Shown: positions 36,433-49,230 of the stretch, piece after piece
Position numbering within the stretch: the first letter of the stretch is position 1
How the letters are laid out: each line of letters begins with the position of its first letter
Source: Cliona cf. orientalis
Taxonomy: Eukaryota; Porifera; Demospongiae; Clionaida; Clionaidae
NCBI GenBank assembly: GCA_963930775.1
Contig: OZ005700.1
Span: forward strand, 6,334,609-6,398,608
DNA length: 64,000 nucleotides
Direction of reading: 5' to 3'
Notes under the pieces: model-generated
Told to the model about the DNA's origin: nothing
Databases searched by the model: none
What the model saw: only the letters and a program-made list of their open reading frames with translations
Program-made: the position numbers and the translations under genes

Positions 36433-39400
36433 ATGGCAGAAGCAGAGGTGGATCGCCGATCGAAGGAGCCAGAGAGAAGCGAGTCCCCGCAGTCAGGTAG
36501 GTCACACTCTCTACAGTACGCTTACAAACTCTCTTGCCTTTATGTGCCAATCTGTCACAGATCCAAACAAAGCCAGTCCTTTATAACACTTTGTCCATGT
36601 CAGTGCCCCTTTTTAATATTTTACTCCTCTCTCCTCAATCTCCCCAGTAGAGTTGCAAGGCTACATATTTAAATTATGTAGAGTAGTTTAATATACTGTT
36701 TTAATATTGGGTATTGAGTCCACTATGAACTGACTTATTTCTCCCAGGTGATGCAAATCCGGAGGAGGATGTCAGGATGAGAAAAAGGAGGCGTGGTCTC
36801 CTGAGGATGTACTATGGAGTGGATGACCAGGTTCCTGAGCAGAAAGCCAACCCCATGGACATTGACCATGCTCAGTTCAGGTCAGACATGTTCATGGAGA
36901 AGGTGCTGAAGGAGTGCTCCCTCAACGAACTCTATCACATGGAGGGGAAAATGAAGAAAGGTATGCTAGCTATCCCTCTCTCTCTTTCCTGCTTTTCCAT
37001 GTACTTCAGTATCACTGTCCGGGTGCCTGAATAGCACTCACGACATAAATTGTTGTAATGAGTGTGATGCATTTACTGTTTCTTTAGAGATTCAAGAACT
37101 GGACAGCAACATGCAGTACTTGGTCTATGAGAACCACTCTAAGTTCATCAAGGCATCGGAGACCATCAGAGAGGTTGGTTGTCAGGGGTTGTTGCCGAAA
37201 CTTACAAAATCTTGTAGCCATCCCTCTATAGACATTACTGATCCATAGGCGGCGGAAGCGGGGGGGCCGGAGGGGCCATGGCCCCCCCACTTTTTCAAGA
37301 TTGACACACCCACTTTTGCCTTGCACTAAGCAAAATGCTTGTCAATTTTACCGGTCTGCAATAGCCTTTTATCATTTCTGAATCAAAAACATGCTAGTTT
37401 CATTGCTGCTTTCCTTGAAATCGACTTTTTTTGCCTGTTGTCCATCGTTGTTTCTCCATTTTCACGGACGCGTTACCGCTAATTAGTGGGCGTGGCTTAA
37501 AAATTTTGCGCGCGGATCATCTACATCTTGGCCCCCTCACATTCAATATGCTTCCGCCGCCTATGTGATCGGTATTGGTTTCAAGCGGATTGGAGGGACT
37601 AGTAGCCAAAAGTGGGATACAGCAGCAAAATTAATGGCTAATTTGGCTGGTGTGTAGGGAACCCCTGGTTATGTACTGTTGATTAAAGACTGATATGATT
37701 GTGTTTGACTCGGGGCCTGAGTGATGTTCGTGGTGATGTACTGTACGTATACCATCCTTGTCCCATGCCTACCTACTTCATGTTGTGTGTGAACTATACT
37801 CTCTCCTGAATCCCTCATCACCTCCAGATGAAGGATGATTTTCAGCGGCTTGAGGACGACATGAGCCACCTTGGTTCAAAGGTTGATGAGATCACTTCCT
37901 CCAGCACCAGTATCAACAGGGCACTGGCCGACAGAAAGAAAGAGATATCAAAGTTGTGTGGTGTGCACCACCTACTGAAGAAGGTCACTCCCCCCCCCCC
38001 TCTCATTTCTTCATTTCCCCCCTCTCTCTCCAATTCCTGCCTTCTCTCTCCCTCCCTCTCTCACTCTTGCTCTCATAACTCATGTTTTCTCTCTGATCTG
38101 TGAACATTAAACACTGCAGCTTCAATTCTTGTTTGAATTACCGACAAGATTAAAGAAGTGCATTGAGATGGGTTTCTATGGACAAGCTGTAAGGTAAATT
38201 AATTATTGCTTAAAAACACATTATATCGGTATAGCCATATTGAGTTATTATACTTGTCCTTAACAAATAGTTTTACGTACACCTCACTGCAGGACGTACT
38301 CCAAGGCCCACCGTGTGCTGGAGCAGTACCAGCACATGCCCTCCTTCCATGGCATACAGAGAGACTGCGCTGAGATTGTGACGAAGCTGAAGTGTGCCCT
38401 CAAGGCGCGGCTGGACGACCCCCAGTCCAGCACCACGGTGGTGGCGGAGACGGTCGACCTGCTGCTGGAGCTAAACGAGCCACCTCATCAGCTGTGTCAG
38501 CAGTTCCTAGCCACGTTAGTCACTCTCATGTGTGCAAGTGTGTAGTGTATTGGTGGTTCAGGAACTATCGACCAGATGCCTAGTAGCTGAATAGAAAATG
38601 TCCTTGATTGATGAAGGATAATTTACAGACATGCTACTTGAGAGCTGCATGAGAATGTGGCATTGCATATGCTAAATGACAGTATGCATTCGAACAGCTC
38701 TTACAGTAGTAGACTATCTTATTGGACAGCGTGAGCAACTTATAATGAAGACTAGTATCCTATACCGAAATTATTTTAAAAGTATGTAGTAGCTCCTTTT
38801 GTACTTGTTGCTACAGATCTCGTAGACAACTGGAGAAGGACTTGGACAATGTGAGGAGAGCAGAGAAGGTAAGTGTAATCATAAGATAGTATTATACATG
38901 TACATGTGTAATGGTACAAAAATAATCACATCCATTCGTTGTTATGGACTTGGCTAAAGTTAGTCGCTCCAGCACTGGCACAAGTCCCTATTTGACTCTT
39001 AGTACATAATATTATTATTATAATTTAATGATAATTTCATATTGTTCTTTTGGCGGTGATTGTTGATTGTGTTGTCTACCTCTCTATCCCACAGCCAACA
39101 GACGGGACTGAAGAACTAATGGTAAGCACATTGCAGATTTAGTCCATGTCATTTCAAGGGATACTGAATATTCAATTAAATAATTATTAGCACATAGAAA
39201 TGTAGTTGGTTGTGTTTTTTATATGATTAATGGAGTTCAGCCGGACTGTAGTATGGGTTAGTAAGGTAGCATGGCTACTGGAACCTGACAACACATATTA
39301 TACCTTCTTCAGGATGTGCAGGACTATGTGAACCTGGTGTGCAGTGGGTTCCTGGCCAATGTGAGCCTGGTCATTCAATCGTGCTATGATATGTTCATCA

Positions 39401-42400
39401 GAAGGCATCTAACAAGGTACACATACATGTATATTGTAGGTGTGCAAGAAAAGAGTGTGTGTGCATGTACATGTAAGAGAGGAAGAGAAGGGGGGGGGGG
39501 GTGTGGGTGATGGAGAGAGACAAAGAAAAAATTATTAGTCATTTTCTCACAGCAAATCAGGTGACCAGGAAGTTGCTGAGCTGGCACAGCAGACGTTGAC
39601 CGAGTTTGTGGATGCACTGATGAGCAGCTGCTTCAGTAGTGTACAGGAGCGGCTGAGAAGAGAGGCATGTCTCCTGGAGAGTGTCACACTAGTCAGAGCT
39701 CTGGACAAGATCAGCGGAAAGCTACAGGCCATGGACAAGCTACTGCCATCAGCTGGACTCAGCAGGTAAGCTACATGTAGATGAATGGTGATCACAGCAC
39801 AAAGTAAGAGTCTTAGTAAATGCACATGAATCATTGATTATGTGTTCCAATCTCAATTGCTGTGAAACTGTTTGGTGTACTTACATACGTATGGCTAAGT
39901 ACAATGTAGTATCACGTGCTTAGCACTGAAGAGTGTGTGTACGGTGAAGTATTATATTTCTCTCTTCGCTTGCAGAAAGAGCAGTTCACTGGTGACAGAC
40001 ATAACCAGAGCACACACTGAGTGCCATGCACAGAGACTGCAGCAGAGCTTCTCAGGTGAGTTACTGAGTGTAAGAGCGAGGGAGAGGGAGAGAGGGGGGG
40101 GGGGGTGGGTGGGTAAGAAAGGAGGGAATAAAGAAATTAAAATGTACATGTATGTATGTCCAATATGATGTGTTTATGTTTCTCTCGTTGTCCAGATTCC
40201 CTGATGAGTGTTCGTCACAGCCTGGTGACCAGTAAGATGACCGGAGCCTCTTCTCCCATCCAGAGGCCCTCGTTGAACGAACACTGCTCCACCCTCTATG
40301 CCTCTATCAAGAGCGGGCTGGAGGCCTCACTCACAAAGGTCAAAGAGTTCATAGCTTCAACGGTGTCCTTCTCGATGCGAAACGAGTTCCGCCGGGAGTT
40401 CTGTGTGACCAACGTGAGGAGTGGCATCGTCATGACCTTCATCAACTTTGTCCTGGATACCTGTGAGGTACAACGGTACAATGTACATGTACTGCCAGAA
40501 TACATGTATACTTAGTACTTCTAAGGTTGTTTGTTTGCTGTCTGGGTGGGATGTGGCTTTGTATTTGTGTGTGTTTCCACCTCTCTCTATAGCTCATATC
40601 CAGGGCTTTTATTTATGAGGGAGTAGGGGTGGAGGAAATGGATGTTTACCCCCTCCATAGGAATGAGCAGGTGGCTAATTACCCCGTGTGCATGCACAAG
40701 GGGTAAAGTAGTCGGTTGTGTCGTTGTTATCATTGTTGTTGTCGTTAGCACAAAAATCACTATCTCTCGATGCCTAGGCACCTAAGTGACTCGTAAGCAC
40801 AATAAATCAGTCGTATTTGGCGAAAAACGGGCTTCAGTGTGCTTTGAATCGAGGGACATGGTCCACGAACGTCACAAATAGTGCCTTTTTGTTAGCATTC
40901 GTAACCACATAGGTCTATCGACAGTGCGCACTCAATGCATTATGCATGCAGGCCTTGTGTGTTTTGCTCATGCGTATTATGAACTGGTAAAGGTAGTCAA
41001 TAATGCTAGTGGACAATATATTTGCCTGCTAGCTATCTGCACACTGGAATGCAAAGCCCTATTGAATCGGAATATAAGATACCTACATGTATACATTGTA
41101 TATATCTGCCTAGTCTAGATCCGGTGCAGAGAGAGAGTCAGTGGTTTTTGGCGGATAACAATGATCATCATCGGGAGCCCTATTATATTATAATACAACC
41201 AAGCAGCACTTCTACTCAGTATTTTTCATACACACAAAAGTAGATCTATAATATATATAGATTGCGCACGGCTGCTGCATATCCAATTATTGAAGAATAA
41301 TCAATGGCAATGTAGTATTGCATGGGGGGCTTAAATGAGAGTGTGTGCTTACTGCGTTGATATTGAATATTCACCTTGTTCAGGGTTTTGCAGAGGCTAG
41401 TGGGGAGTCTAGTTCCTCTTCCCCCTACCCCCCGCCTCTCATACTGATCCTCTCCAAGCTGGTCCATGACATGGAGAGATCAACCATCAGCTACCTAGTC
41501 AGCTATGGAGATGAGAAGTTCCCACCCACTGACGAGGGACAAATAGTAGCCACACCCACTGGAGAGGTGCTTGTCAGAGCTAAAGGAATTGCACAGGTTT
41601 GTGGAAGAGAGACGAGATAGGAGAGAGGAGGGAGGGAGGGAGAGAGAGAGTGAGAGAGATTGAGGGGGACCATGACTCATTCTTCCTTCTTATCCTGTAG
41701 ATGCTGCTGAACCACTATGTTAAAGTGCAAGGCCAAGTGATCTCACAGGTACTAAACTTTGCATTGTACATGTATGTGCTTCCTTTGCGATGACAATAAT
41801 TATTATTCTACTGTTGCTTATTTCATGCTTACTTGGGCTGTTCTCCATCTTTCTCACTGTAGATGATCCGTAAGAGTGTTGAGACTCGAGATTGGCTCAA
41901 TACGATAGAGCCAAGAAACATTCGCTCTGTCATGAAAAGAGTCGTTGAGGAAGTGACAGTCATCGACAAACAGGTGGGAACACTCTACGAGGATGGGGCT
42001 AAGAAGGATCAGGGATCAGGTCAGTTCACAGCTTTATCATGCTTGATCAAGTTAGGTTATTGGCTTTGAACCAAAATCATAGGGAAATGTACCTGTAAAT
42101 AATGGTCACCCTGAGCTAACTATTAGCTTCATTTTTTGTATAGAGGGAAGCCGGACTTACACATACAGTCTGACCCACGGCAGAGGCTACAACTACACCT
42201 CACAGTGAGTCAGATAAGGCAATGCACGCTTCATCATTACATTTTATTACTATTATTATTTCAGTATGGACAGCAGTCTGCTTAGTAATATACAAAAACT
42301 GTTCTATGAAAGAATAGAGATCTTCAGTAAAGTTGAGTTCTCCAAGCTCTCCATAGTCACAGGAATCGTCAAGATATTTCTCAAGGTAAGTGTGTGTGTC

Positions 42401-44332
42401 TGTGTCACTCAGTGACTCCTGTGAAAAGAGAGGAGTTATAGTGTATTTAATTTGCCACAGAAAGGGAGGGACAAAGCTAAAAGGGGGATAGCAGCCTTGT
42501 CCCTCCCTATGCCTATTCCAACTTTTCACTTTATCAACACCGAATATCTGAGAATGTAGTCTCGTCCCCAGACCCCACCCCCAAAAGGAGGAAAAGGGTC
42601 TGGTGAACTTGGGCTGAATCTTCAGTTCTCGTTCTACAGCGCATGCGCATATGTGCCGACAAGGCCATGCAAAGCTTGGTTCTGATTGGTTGCTATAGCT
42701 GCGTTTGCATGTGATCGCAGAATCCTTGGGCCTATGCTGAGGAATTTCTATGTGCCAATGAGATCGTAGCTTTGGCTCAGTCATATGACAAGCTTACCGC
42801 AGGAATGCAACATCGCTATACCGTCTGTATACCTATTCAATTTCGCCGACCAATCAGATTCAAGGTTTGCTTTACTGCCGGTTGCGGGCATGTCCAAGTT
42901 CACCAGACCCTTTTCCTCCTCGAGGGTGGGGTCTGGGGACGAGACTACTGAGAGTGGGACATGGGGGGGGGGGGGGGGGTATTGAAGGGGTGTATAAAGA
43001 ATAAACAAGCATACTGTAGTTAATCGAATACTACATGTAAGAAATTAGCATTCTCATAATATTAATTTTATGTATGAGTGATTGACGACCTTTACCAGGA
43101 AAACATGCGTTTTTCAAAATTGAACTTATTTTTTCCATACGTTGTATTAGATTAAGTACAGTAATACTTTTGAGCAAAGTGTATGTACACTACAGTGTAC
43201 GAGACCATTACATGTACGTATACTTGCACTATCAATATGCCAATAATAATATTCTGATGTAGGCACTACTTGAATGTGTGCGATTGAGAACATTCAGCAA
43301 GTTTGGCTTGCAGCAGATGCAAGTGGATGCCCACTACCTCCAAATCTACCTCTGGAGATTTGTCTCCGATGAACAGTAAGGCATACTGTGTGAATAAACA
43401 ATAGCACTGCGATTACAGTTGAGCCTCCGAACAAAGGACACTTTGGGAACGGGCCTCTTGTCCTTTGCTCGGAGGTTGTCCCTATCTCGGAGGTTCATGA
43501 TTTTTCAACCCATTTTGATTGTATTATCCTTAACAAGTTAGTAAATGCACTGAAATGCATAATAAGAGCAGTAGAGATGATAATCAAGTGGTTGGTATGT
43601 TCTGTTTTCAGTATCAACATAGCACAAGCTGAATTTTTTTGGTTCTGAAGTACTGGCTACTCCAAAATCGTTATCTGGATTCAAGGCTAATATTATTATT
43701 GCGCATGCAGCATAATATCGCGACCGCCTAGATTGCGACAAAGGTGGGCGTGTCATCGTTAATTTAAGGGCATAGTTTCCGGATGTCCGCTATTTAGAGG
43801 CAGTTTTGCATTGAAAAGTCACATTGGGAGCTTGGATCTTGTCTGCTGTCCGGAATCGAGAAGCGTCGGCTTCTCGGAGGTTGGTAATGTACTACAACTA
43901 TGCTAAATTCAATCGGTAACACGGCACTTGTCCGCTGTAGAGAGGTTGTCCGCTTCTCGGAGGGTCCGTTATCAGAGGCTCGACTGTATATTATAACACC
44001 ACAGGTTGGTCAGAGTGATGCTGGAGCAAGTGATAGCAAGCACCATTGAGAGATGTGTGGAGCCAGTGCTGATGGAGCAAAGTGTAAGTTTCACCTTTAG
44101 TCATGTAGACTCCGCTGGGCTTTCCCTACTCCATACTACAATAATATACTGTAGAGATTCATTGCATACCCAGTAATAATATTATTGTAAGGGTATTCGA
44201 TTCTATAAATAGACTAAGAAATTTAATATTAATTTTTTGGTGGTTGCTAGGCATTGATACGTGCAAGCATGCTAACTATGCTAATTTCCTCTGCCATGTT
44301 AGGTTATTGAAGTCATATGTGAACGAAACTGA
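36433..44332 (+). CDS. VPS51: GARP/EARP tethering complex subunit VPS51
   Basis: Twenty exons join in phase to 794 residues (human about 782): 36433-36496, 36748-36960, 37088-37173, 37828-37983, 38120-38193, 38293-38514, 38817-38868, 39095-39121, 39313-39416, 39553-39765, 39976-40055, 40196-40467, 41384-41596, 41701-41748, 41863-42019, 42144-42204, 42265-42385, 43263-43375, 44005-44083 and 44303-44332. Diagnostic blocks are [11 protein letters not shown], the N-terminal coil with [13 protein letters not shown] and [29 protein letters not shown] and [14 protein letters not shown]51 links VPS52-54 (GARP, endosome to Golgi) or VPS50 (EARP, recycling). Introns host three TIR elements (37244, 42557, 43416). 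Confidence 0.9.
37244..37565. mobile_element. 322-bp MITE in VPS51 intron
   Basis: 16-bp perfect inverted repeats CATAGGCGGCGGAAGC at 37244-37259 and 37550-37565 are flanked by a 5-bp direct duplication TGATC (37239-37243, 37566-37570). No coding capacity. Superfamily not assigned. Confidence 0.75.
42557..42947. mobile_element. 391-bp TIR element in VPS51 intron
   Basis: About 55-bp inverted repeats beginning TAGTCTCGTCCCCAGACCCC (left 42557; right end 42947), with a few mismatches, flanked by 9-bp near-identical repeats CTGAGAATG and CTGAGAGTG. A 9-bp duplication fits Mutator-like mobilisation. A poly-G run follows just outside (42963-42979). Confidence 0.7.
43416..43986. mobile_element. 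571-bp pogo/Tigger-like MITE in VPS51 intron
   Basis: Ends CAGTTGAGCCTC (43416) and GAGGCTCGACTG (to 43986) are inverse copies with one mismatch, flanked by TA (43414-43415, 43987-43988). TIRs starting CAGT with TA targets are typical of pogo/Tigger elements. Internally, TTCTCGGAGGTTG-like segments recur. Confidence 0.7.
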
Positions 44333-45352
44333 ATCCAGCATTTCCTGACTCTGTTGTCACACATTAGCTCAAGTTTATGTTGTAGTGTGTCACGTTTTGA
44401 TCACATTATAATTATGTTATTTTTATGTTGTGATGCCATGGTTAGAGGGACACCATATTATTATTATTGTGATCCAGAAGGCCACTGGGTTGGTGTGGGC
44501 TTATGGTCAGATCATACAGAAGCATGGTTATGATAATATCGATATTGTGCATATACATGTATACCTGTCTGGCATCATGATCAATCTAGTAGTGACTCCT
44601 GAATAATATTACTAGATTTCTCAGGAAGGGTATAACTATCACCACTTAGATTGCAATTGATGTCAGGTCTAGGACTGCAACTATATATAATAATTTTTGT
44701 GGGCCCAGTTTTAATTTCTGAGTAATGCAACCAAGCAAAATTATATTAATTATACATGTATATAGCTCCCAGTTTAGGGTTGGGTTACTTTGATAATTAT
44801 TGTTCTTATATAATAATACGGTAGTAAAGCAAGTAATTAGTATGCATGAACAGCTAACTAGTTGCAAAGAAAACTGGCTTAATATCATCAGGAGCATAAT
44901 ATGATACTCTTCAGCAAGGGAGGCAGCCCATGTCATGTGGCAAGTCACTAATGTAATGGTTGTCTCCTTCCTCTATAATAATATGAATCACCTGAGCTGG
45001 TATGAGCCCCATCCAAAGACTAGGAAGCTTGGAAACAATACTAGATATGCTATAGCTATGTTATTATTAAGGATCTGAATGCTCACTTAATTTTAAATCT
45101 TCACTCGATTAATTAATAGCTCGCATCATGACAGTTATACCATAGATCATAACTGTTCACCATCATCGGAAAATTATTTTTATTCTATAAAAATTATTTA
45201 ATAATGAATAGCTGTATTTTGTCATTGATCACTGATAACTCTCGATCCATTGGATCAGCGCGTCGAGCTCGTCACGTGCAATGAGTTACGCATGCGCGGT
45301 AAAATCTGCTCCGCCCCCTGAATTATTGCTGAGTCATGACTTAAACATCAAG
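44333..45352. other. Intergenic region, no gene seen
   Basis: AT-rich spacer between VPS51 and the helicase gene. The 100-codon frame on the minus strand (44646-44948) has no recognisable domain. Only the last ~110 bp look promoter-like. Confidence 0.5.
45266..45352 (+). promoter_or_regulatory. Candidate promoter of the RIG-I-like gene with AP-1 site
   Basis: Immediately upstream of the start codon lie GCATGCGCGG (NRF1-like, about 45290), a GC box CCGCCCCC (about 45311) and a perfect AP-1 site TGAGTCA (45330-45336). Stress- or infection-responsive control through AP-1 is inference. Confidence 0.45.
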
Positions 45353-48300
45353 ATGGCAACAAGTAAGTTGTTCTCCATAATTATTCTCTATCCGAGCATT
45401 GAAATATCTGTAAATCTAGACTAAGACTAATACGGTGGCCGAGAGGGGCCGCGCATTCTACTTTAAACCTTCCGAAAATGCTTATTTCCTGCCGTGGTGG
45501 TTTCTAATTTGGAGTTATGCCCCGGAATTTATGATTAAATTATTTTATTCTCTATCTAGAAATTGACGAATTCAACTGCAATGAGCTGCCACCACTGAAT
45601 GTGCCGAATGCATTGCTGCAACTCAAGGATGTCAATAACATAGGCACTTTGGGAGTGCACCTTCATATTCCACCGTCCAAAATTCGCCAGATTGAACAAG
45701 AGTACAAGGATCTTGAGCGCCAAAAAATTGAGATGATTGATTTCTGGTTAAGCAACTCAAAGCCCAGTGATTGCTCATGGAAGAGGTTAGCTGAGGCACT
45801 GAACTGTGTTGGAGGCCACGGTCGTCTAGTGTCAAGACTAAAAAATAAGCTGGAAAATAATAGCTTACCTGAAGCCGCGGCAGAGATCCATCAGTCAGGT
45901 ATTTTAAGATACCGTTGAATGGATTGTATACTATCTGGAAAGTATTGGTTGATGTGCACACTTATAATGCAGGTGAATATATCACACGAGAATATGAGAG
46001 TGAAAGCAGTGAGAGCAATGAAGTTCCATCCGGTGGTTCTCAAAATATTAAATTTTGTATTCAGCCCGAGAGTGTATCAGGTAACAATCTGATATTAATA
46101 AATGGTAAATCTAATGAATTTATTGTGGCTTTGCTTACAGAAAAGTGTGATGACAGACCTACACCAAAGGAATTGAGAATGCATGTCCGCAGCCATGTGC
46201 AAGATAAATGGGAAGAATTGGCCGATGAACTGGGATTGGATGATGAAGAAAACACTTCAGAAGAGCTAGAGAAGATTAAGGAAAAGTGGAAATCTGATAG
46301 CCAAAAGGCTACATTTGAGGTGTTAAAGCTTTGGCTAAAGCACTACAAGACAACCGCAAGTTGGCAAACGCTGCTCAGCGCTCTACATAAGCTCAAATTG
46401 GAGTCTGCAGTTTCTTCAATTCAAGATTATCTATCAGGTAGTGATAAGTATTAATCAATTTACCTGAATCTATAATATTTTATTAATCATAGAGAAAAAT
46501 AAGACGACAAATCTTCAATTGTCAATGGAATCAGAATCCTACTCGCAGAGTTCGAGCACCAGCTACAGTCTGCTTCAACAGCAACAGTCATTGATGGAAG
46601 TAGCCACTGATGCTACAAATTCTTCGAATGTACCTGCATGTGACAAATTTATGATTCAAATGAAACAAGGTCAAAGGGTTCGTAGCTATCAGCATGAGCT
46701 AGCGAAGCCAGGAATTGATGGAGAAAACTACATCATTTTTGCTCCAACTAACAGCGGAAAGACTCTAATGGCAGCTCTGGTGATATCCGATCATCTGATA
46801 CGGAATCCTCGAGAGCAAAAAGGCCTGGGGCCAAAGGTAGTTATGGTAGTGAAAACAAGACTCCTGGCAGATCAACAAACAAAACGGCTCAAAGAGTACA
46901 TTCCAGGAGCTCGGGTGGAGTGTAGTAGGGGGAATGATTGTGAAGAAGATTCGCAACAAAGCAAGGAGCTGCCGTCCGTCAGTGATGCTTTGCATCGCTC
47001 TGATATTATAGTTTGCACAGCCGGTAAGCTAGTTGATGGATTAAAGAAAGGGAATCTGGGCATTGGAGACATTTCTCTCCTTGTCTTGGACGAGTGCCAC
47101 AATACTGACAAAGGTAGCAACTACGCTCAAGTCATGCATGCTTATCTCGAGCAAAAAATCGACCAAAAAATGCAGGGAAATCAACTACCACAGATTGTGG
47201 GCTTGACTGCTACACCAGGGGTAGGGAAAAATCCAGGCCTCAATCCACTAAAAGAGGTAGATAAGCTTATCAGTCTCTGCGCACAAGTGGATGCAACCAG
47301 TGGGATCAAATTTGTGAAGGAAAACGTTGAAGAATTAAACAGAGTGGTGCCAAAGTCAGAGTATCGTGAGGCAACCGTCAAACAGAGTGAACAAAGGGAG
47401 CAATTCATACGGCGTGTCGTAGCTGATATGGAAGTGTGTGAATCATTTCTCACTTTTGATAGCAAATTTCTGCGCTGGTCACAGGCATACGAGCAAGAGG
47501 TGAAGAAAATGAAAACTACACTTGAAGAAAGTGATAATCCTAGCGACAAAGACAAGATCAGTACCGTTCGAGTATTGGAGTGCCTATGTCAGACGCTCAT
47601 GGCATATATGGATCTTCCTTACACTCTTGCAACTACTCCCCTCAAAGTATATGATGACCTCGACATTCCAGACAAAGTGATATCAGACCACGATAAGGAA
47701 CTCAAAGAAATGCTTACTAAGCTGGAATCTGATCTTGCACAGTTACCGATCTGTGAAAATCCAATTTTGGACAAGGCAAAGGAGATATTGGAAAAGAGAT
47801 TTAAAAAAAAACCGAAGTCGGAAGGAATTATTTTCATTCGAACACGAGAACAAGCCAAGGTGATTAGCGAATGGATTTCAGAATCGAAATTTGCTCAAGC
47901 AATTGGAGTGAGGTCGCACATGCTTCTTGGGCATAAAAGGCCAGAAGAAACTGGTCCATCAATGTCTGATGCTGAGCAAAAGGCAGTCATATCAAATTTT
48001 CACTCAGGAAAATACAACCTTCTAGTTGCGACATCTGTTGCAGAAGAAGGACTGGATATCAAGCAATGTAACTTAGTCATGCGTCTGCATATTTCCAGTG
48101 CCAAATCGAAAGCTCAAATGCAAGGTCGAGCGAGAGCTGACGACAGCGAGATTATCACAATCATATCTGACGACCCCCAAAAGCACTACAAGGATATACT
48201 GAATGACGAGCAATTGGTTCTGACGGAACGAGTTGTTCAACATTTCCTACCATCATACTATGATCAATTTGCAGACCGCTTAGCCACCAAGCAGTTTGAA

Positions 48301-48756
48301 ATAGTAGAAAATGTGAAAAGACAGAGAGAAGCTCAAAAGCAGCGCATGAGCACCCATCCAGCTCGAAATGTTGTACTAAAGTGTAAAAGCTGCAAGCAGA
48401 AGGCGTGTTGTGGTTCTGATCTATACGTTATTGATAAAACGGATCACCACGTCGTTCCCGGAGATGAATTCTGCTATGAAATTCATGAACATAGAAACCC
48501 CGGAATGCCAGTATGTGAATTTGATGGCTCAACCATAAAGAAATTCAACAAAGTGCACTGTAGTAACTGTGGCAAAAGTTGGGGCGCTCTTGGATATTGG
48601 CCCAAATCAAAACATGAATTTCCCATCCTGAAATGCCGCGAGTTTAACTTCTTCATTAATGGGATAAAAGAAAATTTTAGCGGCAAGTGGACGAAGCGCC
48701 CATTTGATGTATCACCACTATCCCACTGGTTTGCCCAGAACAAATCTGAAGATTGA
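45353..48756 (+). CDS. RIG-I-like receptor with two N-terminal Death-like domains
   Basis: Exons 45353-45362, 45560-45898, 45973-46437 and 46493-48756 give 1,025 residues. Exon 2 (~5-116) encodes a Death-fold bundle (VNNIGTLGVHLHIPPSKIRQ ... WKRLAEALNCVGG). Exon 3 holds a linker and a second one (KWEELADELGLDDE ... VLKLWLKHYKTTASWQTL). Exon 4 is a superfamily 2 helicase of RIG-I/MDA5 type: Walker A PTNSGKT (~356), DECH (~471), TATPG (~510), a helical insert, the second RecA domain (TSVAEEGLDI; QMQGRARADD), and a C-terminal regulatory domain with zinc pairs CKSC (~902) and CSNC (~961). RLRs bind viral double-stranded or 5'-triphosphate RNA and signal via N-terminal CARDs in vertebrates. Here each bundle occupies its own exon. 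Death versus CARD versus DED subtype needs a profile search. Confidence 0.85.
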
Positions 48757-49230
48757 TTCACTAGCTTGCATGCATAGTAAGTGGGTGGAGTTTTAGTCCT
48801 CCATCAGTTACATACCAAGTTCAAGTCATTGTAGCTGTTTTTTTTTTCTTCCTTGTAAACTCTATAACTATTATTATTGGAAGTATCATTAAATTTAAAC
48901 TTTGAAGACTTGTATAGCATACACGATAATCGTGTGTCTTGAGAAGGGAATTTTCCCATGCAACAGTAGCTCAGAGAATAAGGAGAGGTTCTAATTTGTG
49001 GCCAAGGCTCATTAATTTAACAACGGAAGGTGACACTAACTAAGATACAGCACGAGTCAGATCATTGCAAATTTGGACATGATATGTGTACACTGCCAAA
49101 CAAGGGTAGCACATGAAACTGTGTGCATTCCATTAATGTTAGGCTATAAAATAAGGTTTCTAACTCCAGTTGGGTGCATAGAAGACGGAGTTAGTATTGA
49201 TCAAAGACTGATCTTAGAGCATATAGAACC
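48757..49230. other. Spacer between helicase and CARD gene A
   Basis: About 470 bp of AT-rich sequence holding the helicase 3' end and the promoter of gene A. No gene seen. Confidence 0.5.

Noticed and set aside
44646..44948. 100-codon minus-strand frame with hydrophobic stretches
   Set aside because: AT-rich chance frame; no splice signals, no recognisable family.
45432..45455. ACGGTGGCCGAGAGGGGCC as a solo end of the palindromic element
   Set aside because: Only about ten bases match the TIR at 51341 and no partner end or duplication is seen.
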